Below the pieces are notes generated by a model, which was not told where the DNA came from, did no database searches, and saw only the letters and a list, made by a program, of their open reading frames with translations. From Collimonas fungivorans Ter331 (GTDB taxonomy: Bacteria > Pseudomonadota > Gammaproteobacteria > Burkholderiales > Burkholderiaceae_D), in the NCBI RefSeq assembly GCF_000221045.1, contig NC_015856.1, positions 2,536,986 to 2,600,985 on the forward strand: DNA of 64,000 nt, given 5' to 3'. Positions 47,447-55,686 of the stretch are shown here, piece by piece. The translations under genes and the position numbers were made by a program. Positions within the stretch are counted from its first letter, which is position 1. Each line of letters starts with the position of its first letter.

Positions 47447-48847
47447 TCAATCCTCTGCTCGCTCTGGCACCAGCACATCGAGCCGCCGCAAGCGGCTGCT
47501 GGCGAGGGCCAGCAAGGTCAGCGCCAGGCCGCAGAGACCGCACAGGAAAAACAGGAAACCGATGCCGCGTCCCTTGCCGCTGCCGAACCAGCCGCCGATC
47601 GAGGCGCTCAAGGCGCCGCCGGCGGCAAACGCCGGTTCCAGCACCGCGTCGGCCAGGTAGCCGCCGGCCAGCAGCACCAGGCACATGACCAGCATGTTGG
47701 ACGCCGCCAGCAGCGCAAAGACGCTGCCCTGATGGGCCAGCGGCGCCTTGCGCATCCATAGCGCGTATGAGCAGGCGACCGAAGTGCTGCCGCAAAACAG
47801 GCAGGCGAATGCGCATGCGCACCAGACCGCAACCGAAGTCGACAGGCCGGCGCCGAGGACCGCTGCAGACTGGACCGCATCGCAGACCAATATCCACAGC
47901 ATCAGGTCGCGCTTGATGACTGAGCTCGCCACCAGCATCGACCCGGCCAGGCCGCCGACGATGCCGACCGACATCACCGTGCCGAGCGCTTCGGTGGCAT
48001 GGGTCGACAGCACCATCGGCGTCAGCATGGTGGTCGCCAGCACCATCAGGCATTGCACCAGCGCGCCGTACAGCAGCAGGCTGCGCATCAGAGGCTGTTC
48101 TTTCAGATAACCCAATGCACCGGAAAAACTGGTCCTGGCGCTGGTCCAGAACGAACCCTGCGCCAGTGCGGCAGAGGCAGAGCCGCCGCGCGCCGCGCCG
48201 CCGGCCCTGGTCAGCGCGCCGAACACCAGCAGCGCGCCCGCCGCCAGCAGGCAGAACTGCACCGCCATCACTGCCTGCAAGCCGAAATACGCCATCAGGA
48301 AACCGGACGCAGCCGGCGCCCCGACCTGCACGATGGATCGCGAAATGCCGGTCAGTCCGCCGACCTGGGCAAACCTGTCCTTGGGAATGAAATTGCTGAC
48401 CGCAACCCGGATCGCCGGCCGCCGCAAGGCGCCGATCGCTGCCGCGGCAGCTGCATACAGATAAAAGGCAGTGACGCTCATGCGGTCCGCCAGCAGCGAC
48501 AGCAGCACCGCAGCCGTACAGAGGATGGCGGCAACATCGCAGCCGAGCACTACCCAGCGCCGGTCGTAACGGTCCGCCAGCGCGCCTGCCACGGGCGTCA
48601 CCAGCATCGACGCCAGCGCCGCCGCCAGCACCGACAAGGAGTAATCCTGGGCCGAACCCGTATGGGAAAAAATCCAGACGCCGACGGCGAAGCTCACCAA
48701 GGTGCTGCCGAGATCGAACGCGGTTTCGCTCAGCCACAGCAGCCCGAATGTCAGCCGGGCGACTGCCGGCGATGCGGCTTGGCGGAACTGCTTCCTTACT
48801 TCTTCGTTCGACGAGGGTAGCTGGCCTTCAACGCTTACCTCAGGCAT
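47447..48847 (-). CDS. MFS exporter (EntS/MFS_3-like), first gene of the NRPS operon
   Basis: The 466-residue membrane protein has about 12 predicted hydrophobic segments. The MFS signature GALADRYDRRWVVLGCD lies between TM2 and TM3, and FIPKDRFAQVGGLTGISRSIVQVGAPAASGFLM is typical of the MFS_3/EntS exporter group that carries siderophores and peptides out of the cell. It lies 72 bases upstream of NRPS-1 on the same strand, so it most likely exports the peptide and may contribute to self-protection. No clear ribosome-binding site precedes the ATG at 48847, and no nearby alternative start is better. An ABC-type lipopeptide exporter is not present. Confidence 0.88.
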   Translation of the reverse strand: MPEVSVEGQLPSSNEEVRKQFRQAASPAVARLTFGLLWLSETAFDLGSTLVSFAVGVWIFSHTGSAQDYSLSVLAAALASMLVTPVAGALADRYDRRWVVLGCDVAAILCTAAVLLSLLADRMSVTAFYLYAAAAAAIGALRRPAIRVAVSNFIPKDRFAQVGGLTGISRSIVQVGAPAASGFLMAYFGLQAVMAVQFCLLAAGALLVFGALTRAGGAARGGSASAALAQGSFWTSARTSFSGALGYLKEQPLMRSLLLYGALVQCLMVLATTMLTPMVLSTHATEALGTVMSVGIVGGLAGSMLVASSVIKRDLMLWILVCDAVQSAAVLGAGLSTSVAVWCACAFACLFCGSTSVACSYALWMRKAPLAHQGSVFALLAASNMLVMCLVLLAGGYLADAVLEPAFAAGGALSASIGGWFGSGKGRGIGFLFFLCGLCGLALTLLALASSRLRRLDVLVPERAED

Positions 48848-49451
48848 ACGTCAGCCGCGCCTGCATGGCGGCAGGATTGATCGTGCGGCCGCAGCGGCGT
48901 CGCGCTGCAGCCACGGCGTAGGAAAGGTGCGGTCCCGGCAATGAAGTTTTTGATGCAATGCGCTGTCATGGAGTAGTCCATCCTTTTGATTAATCGATAG
49001 CACTGCGCGATAGCACGGCGCAGCAGCGCTTCGGAAAAAATTAGGCATAGCCGCGCTTCGCGGGACACAACCCTTTCATCTCGGAAAGCTTTCCTTGGAG
49101 ATATGGCCATCGCTAAAGTTTCAAAAAATACTCAAATAAAACAATTATTTTAAATTTACCTAAAAATATCGGATAAATATAACGAATTAATTGTTTTTTA
49201 ATTGAATTCCATGACAGTAAAGTCAATATGGATGAGCAAATTGACATGACGACAGGGCCATATGCGCCGTGGACTGCCTTGGGAAAAACAAGCTTAGTGG
49301 AGTTTATTTGGACTATCTACTGTCGGAGTTGACAGGATTTTTCCGGGCAGACGAAGCCGGATGCAAGCGTCCCGTGCTCAGCGATCAGGCACGGGACTTT
49401 ATGCAAGAGGATAGACGGATGCGCCGCCGGGGTTGCGAGTTTGCCGCTGGT
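48848..49451. promoter_or_regulatory. Intergenic region upstream of the NRPS operon; hairpin at 49369-49397
   Basis: This 604-base gap separates the end of the sugar-transport operon from the MFS/NRPS operon, both on the minus strand. Bases about 49110-49250 are markedly AT-rich for this genome and are the best place for the operon's promoter. A perfect hairpin, GTCCCGTGC (49369-49377) with GCACGGGAC (49389-49397), lies 55 bases after the transporter stop; on the plus side it is followed by TTTAT, on the minus side by no T-run. It may end the upstream operon weakly. No convincing gene is present. Confidence 0.5.
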
Positions 49452-50489
49452 TCAGTCGACACGCTTGCTGGCGAATACCGTGCCGGCCAAGACGATGAAC
49501 GCGCCGACAATCACCTTTTGCCAGGTGCTCGGCACGCCGGCCAGGATCAGCACATTATTGATCAGGGTAACCAGCACCACGCCCAGCAAGGTGCCGACCA
49601 CGGTGCCGCTGCCGCCGGTGATGCGGGCTCCGCCCAGGATCACGGCGGCGATCACGTCCAGTTCGCTGCCCACCAGGTCAAAGGGATTGGCCAGGCGCGT
49701 GCTCGATACGTGCACGATGCCGGCCAGGCCCGACAGGAAGCCGGCGTAGCCGAAGACAAACAGGTGCACGGTGCGCAGGTTGTAGCCGAGCCGCTCGGCA
49801 ATCGCCAGGCTGCCGCCGATGGCATACACCGCCCGTCCCATCAGCGTACGGTTGAGCAGCCACCAGGTCAGCAAGCCCGCGGCGACCAGCACCAGCACCG
49901 TGGCCGGCAGCACGGCATGCAATCCTTCGGCAGTATCGTGGCGCCACAGCGCCAGCTTGCCGAACGCGTCCATCGAATGCGGGATGTTCATGAAGAACAC
50001 GGTGCCGACAAAGGTCAGCAACAGCCCGCGGTACAGGTATTGCGTGCCTATCGTCACGATCAGCGACGGCGCCTTGAGCCAGTCCACCAGCAGGCCGTTG
50101 AGCACGCCCAGTGCCGTGCCGCCGACAGCGCCGCTGGTCAGTATCAGCGCCATGCTCGCGTCCGGGAAATAAACCAGCACGACCTTGGTGATGCTGTACA
50201 TCGTCAAGGCGGCGATCGCCGCAAACGAAACGTCGATGCCGCCGGCCGCCAGTACGATCATCACGCCCAGGGAAAACAAGCCCAGCACGGTGCAGGCGCG
50301 AACGATGTCGAACAGCATCGCCAGCTGGAAGAAACCCGGGTTGAGCGCGCCGATGGCGATGCAGACCAGGACGATCAGCAGCAGCGTGAATGCGGAAGGA
50401 TGGCGGGTAAGCCAGCTGCGCAGCAGAAACTTGCGCCTGGCCGGGCTCGCGGCCGTGGCAGCGTTGGTGGACAATATAGTAGTGTTCAT
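49452..50489 (-). CDS. Sugar ABC transporter permease, CUT2 (RbsC) family, second copy
   Basis: A 345-residue inner-membrane permease of the BPD_transp_2 family with 8-10 hydrophobic segments. Family landmarks are VLAAGGIDVSFAAIAALT near TM3, VTIGTQYLYRGLLL, the cytoplasmic NRTLMGRAVYAIGGSLAIAERLGYN (ATPase contact loop) and DVIAAVILGGARITGGSGTVVGTLLGV. It overlaps the ATPase gene by 4 bases (ATGA). With the other permease at 53162-54199 it should form a heterodimeric channel. It is the last gene of the operon. Confidence 0.92.
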   Translation of the reverse strand: MNTTILSTNAATAASPARRKFLLRSWLTRHPSAFTLLLIVLVCIAIGALNPGFFQLAMLFDIVRACTVLGLFSLGVMIVLAAGGIDVSFAAIAALTMYSITKVVLVYFPDASMALILTSGAVGGTALGVLNGLLVDWLKAPSLIVTIGTQYLYRGLLLTFVGTVFFMNIPHSMDAFGKLALWRHDTAEGLHAVLPATVLVLVAAGLLTWWLLNRTLMGRAVYAIGGSLAIAERLGYNLRTVHLFVFGYAGFLSGLAGIVHVSSTRLANPFDLVGSELDVIAAVILGGARITGGSGTVVGTLLGVVLVTLINNVLILAGVPSTWQKVIVGAFIVLAGTVFASKRVD

Positions 50490-52063
50490 GCAGTTGCCTT
50501 AGGAATGCTGTCGGAGACCAGGGTGCGGTACAGCTCGCTTTCGGTCAGCCCTTCGACGTCGAAATTGTGGGCGATGCGTCCCTTGCGCATCATCAGGATG
50601 CGGTCGCAGTTCTGCAGCAGCTCCGGCAGGTCGTCGCTGACCAGGATCACGCCCAGACCCTCTTCCGCCAGGCGCTGCACGATCTTGTAGATGATGTCCT
50701 TGGAGCCGACGTCGACGCCGACGGTAGGCCCGTGCAGGATCAGCACCCGCGGCCGGATGGCGAGCCAGCGGCCGATCAGGACTCTCTGCTGGTTGCCGCC
50801 CGACAGCGACTGCACCGGCCGGTCCACATCCGGCGTGGCGATCTGCAGGCTGGCCACGGTGTCTTCCGCCAGTTGCTGGCTGCGGCGCGCGTCGAGTGCG
50901 CCGCAGCGGCCGCGCAGGCTGTTCAGTACGGTGGTGATGATGTTGTCGCGGATCGATTTGTCGAGGAACAGGCCTTCGCTGAGGCGGTCTTCCGGCACAT
51001 AACCGATATTGTGGCGGATGGCGTCGCCGGGCGTGCGCAGAACCACCTCGCCGCCTTCCAGCGCGATGCGTCCCCGGTCTGCTGCCTGCACGCCTGCCAG
51101 CGCCAGCGCGAGTTCGTTGCGGCCGGAGTCGAGCAGGCCCGTGATGCCGAGGATTTCTCCCTTGTGCAGCACGAAGTCGACATCCCTGAAATAATCTTTG
51201 CGGCCCAGCCCTTGCACCTCCAGCAATTCGCCGTTGCCGTACGAGCGATTGCGGTAGCGGGCGCCGTCCAGCTGCTTGCCGGTCATCCAGTGCGCCAGCT
51301 GCGCCTTGGTGAAACCCGCGATCGGTCCCTGCACCACCTTGGCGCCGTCGCGAAACACGATGGCCTGGCCGCCGATGGCAAAACATTCATCCAGCTTGTG
51401 GCTCACGAACAGCACCGCCACGCCCTGGGCGCGCAAGCCCTCGATCACCGCCACCAGGTTGTCCACTTCCTTCTGCGTCAGCGAGGTGGTCGGCTCATCC
51501 ATGATGACCATCTGCGCGCGAGTGGCGATAGCCCTGGCAATCGCCAGCAGCTGCCTGGTGGCGATCGGCAGTTCGTCGGCGCGGGTGGCGAGGAAGGCGG
51601 CGTCGGTCGGCAAGTTCACTGTCGCCAGCGCCCGCATGGCGGTGGCCTCGACCGCGCGCCGATCGAAACGCCGCACCAGCTTGCCGTTGCCGTTGACCAG
51701 CTGTTCGCTCAGCGCCACATTTTCCGCCACGCTCATGTTGGGCAGCAGCGACAGGTCCTGGTACACCGTTTCAATGCCTAGCGTCAGTGCTTGCAGCGGC
51801 GACAGCGAGGCGTGCGATACGCCGTTGATCAGCAGGCGGCCCTGGCTCGGGGCCTGGGCGCCGGAAATGATCTTGATCAAGGTGCTCTTGCCGCAGCCGT
51901 TCTCTCCCAGCAGGTGGTAGATTTCTCCGGCCTCGATAGTGAGGTCGATGCCGCGCAAGGCGTGCACGCCGGCAAAGCGCTTGTGCACATCCTGCACTTC
52001 CAGGAATACGCGCTGGCGGTCGTTGGAGGCCGCGCCGTCTTGGCTGAGCATGGTACTGGTCAT
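50486..52063 (-). CDS. Sugar ABC transporter ATPase, CUT2 (RbsA) family, two nucleotide-binding domains
   Basis: A 525-residue double ATPase. Domain 1 has Walker A GENGCGKST, a degraded signature (ELPIATRQLLAIARAI) and Walker B MVIMDEPTTSLTQ. Domain 2 has the RbsA-type weak Walker A (GLLDSGRNEL), the good signature LSGGNQQRV, and the Walker B position RVLILHGPTVGVDVGSKD. In that second Walker B, a His occupies the place of the usual acidic residue (LxxDEPT becomes LILHGPT). The start is set at 52063 because upstream codons lack coding character; codon 5 (Met) is an alternative. The His at the second Walker B is unusual and may mean that only one site hydrolyses ATP. Confidence 0.92.
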   Translation of the reverse strand: MTSTMLSQDGAASNDRQRVFLEVQDVHKRFAGVHALRGIDLTIEAGEIYHLLGENGCGKSTLIKIISGAQAPSQGRLLINGVSHASLSPLQALTLGIETVYQDLSLLPNMSVAENVALSEQLVNGNGKLVRRFDRRAVEATAMRALATVNLPTDAAFLATRADELPIATRQLLAIARAIATRAQMVIMDEPTTSLTQKEVDNLVAVIEGLRAQGVAVLFVSHKLDECFAIGGQAIVFRDGAKVVQGPIAGFTKAQLAHWMTGKQLDGARYRNRSYGNGELLEVQGLGRKDYFRDVDFVLHKGEILGITGLLDSGRNELALALAGVQAADRGRIALEGGEVVLRTPGDAIRHNIGYVPEDRLSEGLFLDKSIRDNIITTVLNSLRGRCGALDARRSQQLAEDTVASLQIATPDVDRPVQSLSGGNQQRVLIGRWLAIRPRVLILHGPTVGVDVGSKDIIYKIVQRLAEEGLGVILVSDDLPELLQNCDRILMMRKGRIAHNFDVEGLTESELYRTLVSDSIPKATA

Positions 52064-52134
52064 GGATAGCTTCTTTCTGCGATAGTCATTGCTGCTTTCG
52101 GGGCCGGCCCATGCGGTCCGGCCCGGAACAGATA

Positions 52135-53145
52135 CTAGAACGCGTACTTCTTGTAATTGCTCTTGTCGACTTCGACCCATGCCTGGCCGGTGACGATCAC
52201 GCCGGCGCCCGGGCCCTTTTTCACCGCCACCTTGTTGTAGCCGGACACACCCATGTCCATGCCGTCGGTGATCTTCTTGCCCTGGACCAGCATCACCGCC
52301 GCCTTGTTCATCATGATGCCGGCGTCTTTCGGATCCCAGAAGGCAATCCCGCCGACCGCGCCGGATTCCAGGAACTTGGCGGCCTCGCTAGGCAAGCCGG
52401 TGCCGTAGACGCAGATCTTGCCTTGCAGGCCGGCCTCTTCCACCGCTCGCCCGATGCCCAGCACGTCGAGCGACGAAGAGCCCTGGAAACCCTTGATATC
52501 GGGATGCTTGCGCAGGATTTCCTTGGCCTTGGAATAAGCTTTCTCGGCATCGTTGGCAGACTCGTTCTTGGCGTCGACCAGGGTCATGCCAGGATATTTC
52601 TTGGCGGCGTTGGAAGCGCCGCCGTCGGCCCATTGCACTTGCGACTGGCTGCCCAGCGAACCGACCAGCGACGACCATTTGCCCTTTTGTCCCATGCAGG
52701 CGGCGAGCCGGTCGTTAAGCCGCGCACCGTAGGCGGTATTGTCGAAGGCTTCGATGTCGACCATGGTGTTCTTTTGATTATCGGCTTCATGCGTCACCAC
52801 CTTGATGCCGCGTTCCATGGCGCGCTTGAGCACCGGCTCCAGCGTCGGCGGATCCATCGACACCACGGCGATGGCGTCCACCTTCTTGGCGACCAGGTCT
52901 TCCACCAGGCGTTGCTGCTGGGCGGCGTCGGACTGTGCCGGACCGATCTGCCGGGTAGTGACGCCGGGATTGCCGGCGCCGAACTCCTTGACCCCGACTT
53001 CCATCCGGTTGAACCAGCTGATGCCGGTGATCTTGACCACGGTGACGACGTCAATCGGTTTGTTTTCTGCCTGGATTGCGCCGGTATAGGCCAGCGAGGC
53101 CAAGGCGCCCAGGACCAGCGCAGCGCATGTAGTTTTTTTTAGCAT
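52135..53145 (-). CDS. Sugar-binding protein of the CUT2 ABC transporter
   Basis: A 336-residue periplasmic binding protein of Peripla_BP_4 type (RbsB/LsrB/RhaS-like). It has a signal peptide (cleavage after AIQA, residue 26), then VVTVVKITGISWFNRMEVGVKEF, DLVAKKVDAIAVVSMDP, and HPDIKGFQGSSSLDVLGIGRAVEEAGL in the second lobe. The middle resembles AI-2/rhamnose-binding proteins. In this operon the ligand is most likely deoxyribose or a deoxyribonucleoside-derived sugar, by context. A run of eight A bases follows the fourth coding base, a possible slippage spot. The start has GGAG six bases upstream. Confidence 0.92.
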   Translation of the reverse strand: MLKKTTCAALVLGALASLAYTGAIQAENKPIDVVTVVKITGISWFNRMEVGVKEFGAGNPGVTTRQIGPAQSDAAQQQRLVEDLVAKKVDAIAVVSMDPPTLEPVLKRAMERGIKVVTHEADNQKNTMVDIEAFDNTAYGARLNDRLAACMGQKGKWSSLVGSLGSQSQVQWADGGASNAAKKYPGMTLVDAKNESANDAEKAYSKAKEILRKHPDIKGFQGSSSLDVLGIGRAVEEAGLQGKICVYGTGLPSEAAKFLESGAVGGIAFWDPKDAGIMMNKAAVMLVQGKKITDGMDMGVSGYNKVAVKKGPGAGVIVTGQAWVEVDKSNYKKYAF

Positions 53146-53161
53146 GATGTCTCCTACCCCT

Positions 53162-54199
53162 CTAAAGGTTCGGCGTTTTTCCAGGAGGGGACTGGTTCAA
53201 CGGTGCGCTGTTGCGCGATGAAAACGGATGGAAATCCTTCAGGTTGATACGGGCGGACGCCAGGAAGCACAGCAACAGCAGCCCCCATGCGCAGTCGCGG
53301 AAAAAATTCGAGATATCCAGCAGGTTGAAGGTGCTGGACAGCAGCTGCAGCGCCATGGCCGAGAAAAACAGGCAGACCATGCGCCCGTATCCGCCCTGCG
53401 GCCGCACTCCCGCCATCACTGCGATCAGGATCGCGATCAGCAGGTAGGAGCTGCCGTAATCGGCCTTGACGCTGGCGGTGCGCGCCGCAATGATCACTCC
53501 CGCCACCCCGGCCAGCAGGCCGCACAGCGTGTAGGTGGCGATCAGCATCCGCTCGCCGGGGATGCCGGCGTAGCGCGCCGCTTTGGCATTGGTGCCGAGC
53601 AGGAACAGGCGGATGCCGAACGGGCTGTAGCGTAGCAGCCAGCCGATGCCGACCAGCAGTAGCATGAAAATGACGAAGGGAATCGGCACTCCGAACAGCA
53701 TTTCGTTGCCGATGGCGGACATCGGATCGACGCTGCTGATGCGCAAGCTGGAGCCGTTGGTCAGCACCACCGCCAGGCCGGTAAAAATCAGCTGGCTGCC
53801 CAGCGTGCACAGGATCGGCGTCAGGCCGACGCGGGCAATCAGCCATCCGTTCAGGAATCCGCCGGCCAGTCCCACGCCCAGCGCCACCAGCACGAACGAC
53901 CCGGTGTACAGCCACGGCGAGGTATCGGCAACCACCAGCTGCGGCACCACGCTGGCGGCGACCACTCCCGCCAGGTTGGCGAGGCCGACGCCGGACAGGT
54001 CGATGCCGCCGTTGCCGGAAATCATCGCCAGCGCGACGCCGATCGCCAGCAAGCCCAGTTCAGGCAGCTGGCTGGCCATCGACTGGAAATTGTAGATATC
54101 GATGAAACCGCCGTGCGAGAGGACCGTCGCGGTCAGCAGGATGAGCGCATTGATGCCCACCAGGAAATTGAGCTGAGGATCGGCAAACTTGAATTTCAT
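53162..54199 (-). CDS. Sugar ABC transporter permease, CUT2 (RbsC) family
   Basis: A 345-residue permease with about 9 hydrophobic segments. Landmarks are ALAMISGNGGIDLSGVGLANLAGVV, TLGSQLIFTGLAVVLTNGSS, the ATPase-contact loop RYSPFGIRLFLLGTNAKAARYAGI, and LLIAILIAVMAGVRPQGGYGR. It lies 32 bases after the kinase gene and 16 before the binding protein gene. It pairs with the permease at 49452-50489, making a transporter of one ATPase, two different permeases and one binding protein. Confidence 0.92.
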   Translation of the reverse strand: MKFKFADPQLNFLVGINALILLTATVLSHGGFIDIYNFQSMASQLPELGLLAIGVALAMISGNGGIDLSGVGLANLAGVVAASVVPQLVVADTSPWLYTGSFVLVALGVGLAGGFLNGWLIARVGLTPILCTLGSQLIFTGLAVVLTNGSSLRISSVDPMSAIGNEMLFGVPIPFVIFMLLLVGIGWLLRYSPFGIRLFLLGTNAKAARYAGIPGERMLIATYTLCGLLAGVAGVIIAARTASVKADYGSSYLLIAILIAVMAGVRPQGGYGRMVCLFFSAMALQLLSSTFNLLDISNFFRDCAWGLLLLCFLASARINLKDFHPFSSRNSAPLNQSPPGKTPNL

Positions 54200-54231
54200 G
54201 GGCGTGTCCAGTCGTAGTGGCGCGGCAAGGG

Positions 54232-55173
54232 TTATGCCGCCGAGCGCAGCAGCGCATCGATTTCGGCGCGGGCCGGCATGGAAGGCGCGGTGCCGGCGCG
54301 GGTGACGGAAATGGCTGCGACTGCAGAGGCAAAGCGGGCGGCGTCCCTTGGACTGGCGCCCTCTGCCAGCGCGGTGGCGAAGCCGCCGGTGAAGGCATCG
54401 CCGGCGCCGGCCGTCTCGACCACCGGGCCGACGCTGAATGGCGCGATCAGCACCGACTCGCTGGCGCTATGCAATAAAGCGCCCTGCGCGCCGAGTGTGA
54501 TCAAGGCGCAGCCCACGCCCCTGGCAAGGAATACATCGCCGGCGCGGCGCGCCTGTTCAAGCGTAGTCACCGGCAAGCCGGTCAGCAGCGCGGCTTCGTG
54601 TTCGTTCGGCGTGATGTAATCGCACAGCGGATAAAAAGCGCTGTCGAACTCTACTGCCGGCGCCGGGTTGAAGACAGTGATGGTGCCTGCGGCGCGGGCG
54701 ATTTCCAGTCCGCGCCGGGCGGCGGCAGCCGGCTGTTCCAGCTGCGTCACAAAAACGCAGGCGCCGGCGATGGCGTCGGCGGCGGCCTCGACGTCAGCGG
54801 CGCAGATCAGGCTGGCGGCGCCGGGCACCACGATAATGGCGTTCTCGCCGTTGCTGTGATTGATATAGATGAAGGCGGCGCCGGTAGGCTGGTCGGCTAC
54901 CTGCTGCACGCGCGGCACGATGCCTTCGCCGGCCCACAGGGCCAGTGCGTTATCGGCAAACGGATCGCGTCCGATGGTGGAGATGAAACTCACCCGGGCG
55001 CCGGCGCGGGCGGCGGCCACGGCCTGGTTGGAACCCTTGCCGCCCGGCCCCATCGCAAAACCGGAGCCGGCGATGGTCTGGCCCACGCCCGGCATGTGGC
55101 TGGCGCGGAAAGCCAGGTCGGCGACATAAATGCCCAGGATGGCGACACCGGAGCGCTTGACGAACGCAGTCAT
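54232..55173 (-). CDS. PfkB-family sugar kinase (ribokinase-like, candidate deoxyribokinase)
   Basis: A 313-residue carbohydrate kinase. It has the N-terminal PfkB signature region GFAMGPGGKGSNQAVAAARAGARV, then FISTIGRDPFADNAL, NPAPA, ITPNEHEAALLTG and the C-terminal signature ETAGAGDAFTGGF, which holds the catalytic Asp and the anion hole. The start at 55173 follows the mutarotase stop by 4 bases; the longer frame to 55617 is the mutarotase read in another phase. The gene pair with deoC implies that the product is deoxyribose-5-phosphate, the DeoC substrate. That specificity is contextual. Confidence 0.92.
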   Translation of the reverse strand: MTAFVKRSGVAILGIYVADLAFRASHMPGVGQTIAGSGFAMGPGGKGSNQAVAAARAGARVSFISTIGRDPFADNALALWAGEGIVPRVQQVADQPTGAAFIYINHSNGENAIIVVPGAASLICAADVEAAADAIAGACVFVTQLEQPAAAARRGLEIARAAGTITVFNPAPAVEFDSAFYPLCDYITPNEHEAALLTGLPVTTLEQARRAGDVFLARGVGCALITLGAQGALLHSASESVLIAPFSVGPVVETAGAGDAFTGGFATALAEGASPRDAARFASAVAAISVTRAGTAPSMPARAEIDALLRSAA

Positions 55174-55177
55174 GGAT

Positions 55178-55630
55178 TCAGGCCTCAGGGGCGATGACGC
55201 CCTTTTTGAACAGGAAACAGCCGTAGAAACGGCGCTCGCCGGTGGCGATGACGCAGTAAGCCTTGCGCGCCGTCTCATAGAAAGCGAAGCGCTCGACCGA
55301 ACCCATGACGCGCACCCGGCCTTCAGCCTGGTCGATTTCCAGCTGGACTTCCTGCTGCACCGGCGGCACATTGCCGGGTTCGCCGGCGACTTCCATGCGC
55401 CTGGCCGGAGCGTCGACTGCGTTATCCAGCGGCAGCACTGACAAGATGGCGCGCGCCGCTTGCGCGGTGCCGACGCCGTCAATCCGCAACAGCCGCCCGA
55501 GCGTGGTCTGGCGCGCCACCGAATCGGCCGGGAAGTTGGCGTCGCACAGCACCAGTTCATCGCCGTGTCCCATGGCCCGCAGGGCATACAGCACATCGGC
55601 GTTGAGCAAGGGATCAATCAGTTTCAGCAT
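55178..55630 (-). CDS. RbsD/FucU-family sugar mutarotase
   Basis: A 150-residue protein of the RbsD_FucU fold. It starts MLKLIDPLLNADVLYALRAMGHGDELVLCDANFPADS, which holds the catalytic His of MGHGDE and the DANFPA loop (DAHFPA in FucU), and ends with CYETARKAY-like and FYGCFLFKKGV segments of the FucU branch. It interconverts anomers of the sugar so that the kinase gets its preferred form. The start has AGGAG. Its place between an aldehyde dehydrogenase and a kinase in a deoC operon suggests that it acts on deoxyribose rather than fucose. Confidence 0.9.
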   Translation of the reverse strand: MLKLIDPLLNADVLYALRAMGHGDELVLCDANFPADSVARQTTLGRLLRIDGVGTAQAARAILSVLPLDNAVDAPARRMEVAGEPGNVPPVQQEVQLEIDQAEGRVRVMGSVERFAFYETARKAYCVIATGERRFYGCFLFKKGVIAPEA

Positions 55631-55686
55631 GTGTTCTCCTGGAAAACGGACTTGGGTTGGATCAAGGTTGCTGCGCGGCCTACTGT

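Noticed and set aside
15029-48847. Siderophore cluster, since SyrP-like aspartyl hydroxylases are common in siderophore loci
   Set aside because: No TonB-dependent receptor, no hydroxyornithine or catechol genes, no Fur-type iron box recognised and no interface domain. Three Pro positions and tandem thioesterases fit a lipodepsipeptide better.
48835-49110. Small 91-codon minus-strand frame overlapping the start of the MFS gene, considered as an MbtH-like or leader gene
   Set aside because: It has none of the MbtH signature residues and no good start site, and it overlaps the exporter start. I treat it as non-coding upstream sequence.
49369-49397. Hairpin with 9-bp stem, considered as a firm terminator of the transport operon
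   Set aside because: There is no T-run on the minus-strand side. I kept it only as a note in the intergenic entry.
49269-50690. 473-codon plus-strand frame across the permease gene
   Set aside because: Its Gln/His/Arg-rich translation is antisense to a clear CUT2 permease, and it has no ribosome-binding site or family motif.
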